This document shows, in pieces, positions 59,801 to 64,000 of a DNA stretch of 64,000 bases. The stretch lies in NCBI GenBank assembly GCA_003116995.1, contig BDSL01000006.1, positions 1,633,501-1,697,500 on the forward strand, in the 5' to 3' direction. This stretch comes from Yamagishiella unicocca. Taxonomy: Eukaryota; Chlorophyta; Chlorophyceae; Chlamydomonadales; Volvocaceae. The notes under the pieces are model-generated. The model was not told the origin of the DNA. It did not search any database and saw nothing but the letters and a program-made list of their open reading frames with translations. The number at the start of each line of letters is the position of its first letter. Positions within the stretch are counted from its first letter, which is position 1. The position numbers and the translations under genes were made by a program.

Positions 59801-62800
59801 GAACTGCACAGCCGCGGTGCGGTCCGCGCCCTGGTCGAAGTGCGACAGCAGCCGGTAGTCGATGTGGAGCTTCTTGCAGGCCTTCTCGCGCTGCTCGGCG
59901 CGGCAGATACCGATGGTGGCTACGTTGAAGACGGCGAAGAGCAGGTCGGTGTCCAGCAGGGAGACGGTGAAGGCCATGTACACTTTGTTCATGCGAGTGG
60001 GCTTGAGGAACTCCAGGTTCGTGAATTCAAAGTCCTGCGGGTGGAGCGCGAGGGCGAGGTTTGAGGACCATACGAGGATGGGCGCGGCAGCTGCCCCCAG
60101 GTTTAGGGTTTGAGGGGGATAGGAGGATGGGCGCGGCAGCCGCTCCCAGGTTCAGGGTTTGAGGACCATAGGAGGATGGGCGCGGCAGCTGCTCCCAGGT
60201 CTAGGGTTTGAGGACGATGTGGGTCGTAGCCAGCGGGGTTCGGTGTAGCAGCATCGCAGCAGATAAAGGTTGGCGTCAGGCAGGCCCGACGATAAGGACT
60301 GGACAGAAGGTCGCGCATATGAAGGCTCATGCAGCGTGCTGCACAATCGATGCCGAGTGAGGGGCGTCTGATCGACTTCGTGCAAGTCGCACACGGAGAG
60401 GTGGCAGGAGAGGCCGTGCGAGGAGGGCTTCGAGCGTGGTAGCTTGTAACACGGTATTGCGCCGCCAGCACAGGGGGTTCAGTATGCAGGGCAGGGGCAA
60501 GCAAAGCGGGGCAACACGAGAGCTGGAAAAGTGCAGCAGGGCACCATGCCGGTCCAGGCGGTACGGAACGGACCCCTCGGCTATGGGTCGCCCGACCGCT
60601 TTTGCGCCCCTCCACGAGTGGCTTCGTACCTCAGTCAGGGACTGGGCATCGCGACCGGGAGAACACATTCGCGACGCCTGCTCGTGCAAGCCACACGTGC
60701 CTTCGTGCCTCGGCACTCTCATCCTTACCCTCATCTCTTACCTGCGTGGCAGTGATTAGCTTCCCGCCCATTTGACCAGCAGCAGCGCTGCCACCGCAGC
60801 TGCTCCCGCCATTCGCCATGCCCGCCGGCCGGTCCTGCTGCTGCCGCTGGATCTGCTCCTGGTCCTGCTGCTGTTGCATCTGCCGCTGCATGTCGTTGAG
60901 CAGTTTGGAGCCGCCCAGGCTGGAATCCAGCATGCCGTGCAGCGGCGAAGACCGGCGCTGCTGCTGCTGCTGCGACGGCTGCATCAACATCTCTACAGCC
61001 GCATCAAAAGCGTCGCGGGTGTCGCCGGTGTTCATCCTCAGGCCGGTGCCGATGAGGCCCTGCTGGGTGAGCCCGTTCCCGGCAGTGCCCAGCACAGGCC
61101 CTCCCAGCCCAGAGCCGAGCCCCGACAGGCTGCTGCCTGTGCCACTCAGCCGGCCGCTAGACGCCAGCGTCACAACTGGGTCGGGCCGATTGGCGGCAAA
61201 CAAGGCGTTGAAGCCCACCTCGCGAGGCGGGCAGTTCGGGCCGGCCCCCATGTCACGCAGCAGGCCGTTATTGCCCATGCCGGATGGATCCACCATACCG
61301 TACGGATCCAGCACGTGCTGCTCGTGGTGCAAACCGCGCTGGCCGCCCAGACTGAGGCCGCCGCCGCTGCCCATGGCAGCGCCCATGTTTGCTGGGCCGT
61401 TGGCGGCGCCGCTGAATCCGAACGACGGCTCGGGTTTCACCCTCCGATCGCCGCCTCCCATCTGGCCGCTGCTCGGGTAGCCCAGCTGGCCGGCAGATGG
61501 CGGCTGGGTAGGGGCCTGGCTGTCCTTGCCGCCGATGCCCACCGTGCGCATCTCCCCCGCGGAGCCAGCCTGGAGACCGGGGAGCGGTGACAGCGCTTTA
61601 AGCCGTGGTTTCGGAGCCTGTGATCCAGATGCTTTGGTTTCGGAGCCCATAATTTAGATGCTCCGTTTCCCTACAGCCCATGACCCTGTTACCCTGCTTT
61701 GGTAAGCCATGACCCAGATGACCCAGTTCGCTGAGGGCCCTTAAGCGGAGCAGAGACCCACAACGGCATCGACCCACAGGCAGCGTGCGGTCGCGACCCT
61801 GGGCGCCCTCGTCAGACCAGAAACCGTTCACGAGGAAGGTGCTACGTGCGACGTTCTCGCCCTCGTCAACGACTGAGAAGCGGGCAGCGTCGCACCTACC
61901 TCCAGCGTGCAGCGAATCAAGGCGGTGCCCTTTAGCTCCGTCGCCGCTTTCTGGTCAACATAGCATGGGATGCAAGGTGCACGTTTGGAAGGTGCGGGCA
62001 GGCAATAGGTCAGTAGGTGGCTGGAGGACGAGTGCCATGATCACACCCAGCTCGGGAGGTTTATATACGGGAGACCCCAGGCCCAATCCCACGCAGTACC
62101 TGCCCCTTGTCGTCTCTGTTCGTCAGATCATCCGGAGGTGTCCAGGAGGTTATCTGGTCCTTGTCCTGCTGAGATAACACGTGTGCCCGCAGCGTGAGGG
62201 GCAGGGACACCGCGCCGCGGTGCTGGACCTCCAGCCGCACTTTGAAGCAGGGAAGCAGCCGTCTGTTTGTGCGTGTGAGAGAGGGGAGGTACAATGTGGG
62301 CACGTGGCGTTCGAGCGGGGAAATGTTGCAACGTCATTACATGACACACTACCGGTACCTGTCTTGCTTGACGGGAAGCGCAAACTCTGCGGGCGCCTCG
62401 ATGATCCGCATATTGATGCTCTCTGGGAGGTTACTCTGCCGTAGTATCGGGTGCTCATTGAGCCCCATGGAGTGAAGGCTTCGGCGACAGCTCTCAGCAT
62501 CCCAGCCCTGAACCTGGGCCGCCTCCGATGACGCATAGCGCACGTACGTCGTTTGCCAGCGGTCCACATCTAAAGGACGTAATGCAATCGAACCCAAGGA
62601 ACATGAAAACGAGAAGGGGACAACTACGTCAGTAGCCGCACCGCATTGCTAACGTCTTTTGCTGAGGCCTCGTCGTCAATATGACAGCCAATCACATGCG
62701 GTATGCTAGCCACGTCATTTGGCACGGCTCATATATTATGCATACAGTCGGGGTTACGGGGCGCAGCGCTGCAAGCTTAAGTCCTTTCCCTCGGCCTTAG

Positions 62801-62958
62801 GCACGACACAGGCAAGCCGCTCACTTTCGTTGATAAGAACGAAATCAAGGACATTTGCAGCAGAGAGCGCTAGGTTCGTCACCTGGAAAAGGGTCACGTC
62901 GAGCGGCCAGAGCTGGAAAGTCGGGCGAGAACCAGGAAGGTCCAAGGCCGGTGCCCAT
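56844..62958 (-). CDS. STAT-like linker/SH2-domain protein
   Basis: Eleven exons: 62958-62883, 62569-62359, 62262-62100, 61950-61896, 61872-61778, 61617-60742, 60034-58976, 58750-58553, 58011-57892, 57590-57378, 57032-56844. All phases close, giving 1084 residues. Near the C-terminus, W-x8-ISGF and NEPAGTFICRFSMSQPGCL match the STAT linker-to-SH2 pattern, with the phosphotyrosine-binding Arg at about 989 in FICRFS. Upstream, residues 26-200 and about 493-560 (FEFTNLEFLKPTRMNK) look beta-rich and could be the STAT Ig-like DNA-binding fold; this is inference. Between them and the linker lie Gln-rich and then Gly/Met-rich (GGMGGNGGM) low-complexity regions. A tyrosine follows the SH2 (DVYRQKRVDKRK, NYTRL). 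Plants have STAT-type linker-SH2 proteins, so a transcription or signalling role is plausible but untested. The start is uncertain because it overlaps the opposite gene's ATG. Confidence 0.82.
57595..57725 (+). repeat. 68-bp tandem duplication beside a splice acceptor
   Basis: Two copies sharing GAGGAAAACGCGGAGAATTT and GACATAGGAGGCG. It abuts the exon 10 acceptor of the STAT-like gene, so the pyrimidine tract is duplicated while only the proximal copy carries the AG. Confidence 0.9.
59150..59480 (-). repeat. Coding Gly/Met/Asn repeat in the STAT-like gene
   Basis: Irregular units such as GGMG, GNGGMG and GPGGMGG over about 110 residues in exon 7. The composition resembles RNA-binding or silk-like low-complexity segments. 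Confidence 0.85.
60062..60216 (+). repeat. 52-bp tandem triplication with telomere-like core
   Basis: Three copies of GGATGGGCGCGGCAGC plus CCCAGGTTTAGGGTTTGAGG with few changes, in intron 6 of the STAT-like gene (60035-60741). Confidence 0.92.
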
Positions 62959-64000
62959 GGCGGCCCGACCTAACAACCCGTTCGCAGTGATCACGAAGGA
63001 CAAGAGAACTCTGTTTCAGGTACTAGCTCGTAGTGAACTTCTCGGGGAGTAGGGACGGCCTCACCAAATGTGTCCCGACTTAACAAAGTATATTTGTGAA
63101 CGCTATTGTATTACAAAGCGAATGTATTTCGTGGACCGTTGCTAAACGCCACAGCGACGCAGGAGCATCCGTACAATTAACCTCCCTAAGGCAAATTGTG
63201 CGCTACCGAGAGCGGTTTCCTTTGCGCAGTGAAAGGATGCGAAGAATCTGTCAGGCTGATTCAAACCGAAGCATGGCGACCATTGTGTCTGCACGACAGT
63301 TACCGGCACTTGGTTTCGGGCGACGCACGATAGCCCTACCGCACTCTTCCAGCCGTGACCACCATCAGTGCGAGCGCGCATGTACCGTATGATAGGAGAC
63401 AGAATGTCAATTGCCAGGTTGTTTTGGTGAATTGGTGCCGGTACTTGCCGGTACTTGCCATGTGGTGCAAACTTGCTTTCGGTGCGTTGGCTTTATGGGA
63501 GTCCGCAGCTGGGCTGCTGCTGCAGCTACTGGGTGTCAGAGATACCAAGGAAACACCGGTGTTAACATACGAAGGCAACGCCATCAACAAGTGAGCCTGT
63601 TTTATTTGCTTGCCGAGGGGTCTTCCGCGCGTTAAAGCGCTAAGCAGATTACCGTTAAGTTTAAGGGCAACAGGAGGATTGGTTTTGGCGCGTATTGTTT
63701 GTGCACCTAAGCGATTCGATTGCCATGCGCGAATCCATGAGACCATGACCGTTTTACGGCCCGACCAGACATCCCGCCTGCCCGCCAGAGACCGTTCCGC
63801 ACGCACCTGTGCACTCCCCTCGAACCTCATCTGCCTCTCTGTCTCTCTGTCTCTCTACGTATCGACGCTGCTGCGGTGCACGAATGACCCACCAACGGCG
63901 CCCGTGGCCAAGCCATCCCACCTGCTGACGCTTGCTGGCCTGTACTTCTGCTGCATCAAGCTCACGTCCAGGCTCTCTCTCGGGGAAGCTCATCAAAGTG
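62957..64000 (+). CDS. Partial gene, possible cyclin-box protein (runs off the window)
   Basis: Proposed exons: 62957-63019 (MAARPNNPFAVITKDKRTLF with Gln, donor GTACTAGC), 63418 or 63526 to 63590 (ending YEGNAINK, donor GTGAGCC), and 63789 onward. Both acceptor choices for exon 2 keep the phase, and exon 3 continues in phase. Exon 3 reads LYVSTLLRCTNDPPTAPVAK then PSHLLTLAGLYFCCIKLTSR, which fits helices 2-3 of a cyclin box (long helix, loop, S/T-x-LxL-x-G-x-x-C/YF-x-A/C-x-KL). Cyclin-box proteins activate CDKs or act in transcription. The call is weak: only part of the fold is visible, the exon 3 pyrimidine-rich start (TCTCTCTGTCTCTC) could be intron, and the gene continues beyond 64000. 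Its ATG overlaps that of the STAT-like gene. Confidence 0.45.

Overview
The window is nuclear DNA of a green alga, most likely a volvocine (Chlamydomonas/Volvox lineage). Evidence read directly: GC-rich genes broken by many short introns whose donors are very often GTGCG or GTGAG, proteins padded with Ala/Gly/Gln/Pro runs, candidate TGTAA poly(A) signals, a plant-type ARFB GTPase, a plastid-type CDP-diacylglycerol synthase, and retroelement pieces of DIRS-like and Penelope-like type. The species cannot be named from the sequence.

I rebuilt ten protein genes by matching splice sites and checking that the reading phase closes at every junction. Left to right: a decayed reverse-transcriptase fragment (about 234-752); gene A (-), a 1632-residue low-complexity protein with an N-terminal coiled coil; an ARFB-type small GTPase (+); a 1224-residue protein with a C-terminal MYND zinc finger (+); gene B (-), a 2156-residue protein with an IQ-like motif, 11 exons and a prion-like Gln/Tyr tail; the AP-2 complex alpha-adaptin (+), 19 exons; a bZIP transcription factor with a very long polyglutamine region (+); phosphatidate cytidylyltransferase (-), carrying a Penelope-like reverse transcriptase in its last intron; ribosomal protein eL31 (+); a STAT-like linker/SH2 protein (-), 11 exons; and the 5' part of a possible cyclin-box gene (+) that runs off the right edge.

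Functionally the window is a mixed housekeeping segment: membrane traffic (ARFB, AP-2 alpha), phospholipid synthesis (CDP-DAG synthase), translation (eL31) and regulation (bZIP, MYND, STAT-like). It is not an operon or a gene cluster. Several genes sit head to head and probably share promoter regions.

The most unusual signals are a short dispersed element found seven times, each time inside an intron of a reconstructed gene; the STAT-like SH2 gene, whose start codon shares a CCATGG palindrome with the start codon of the opposite-strand gene; the Penelope-like insert next to telomere-like minisatellite DNA inside an essential lipid gene; and many intron-confined tandem arrays.
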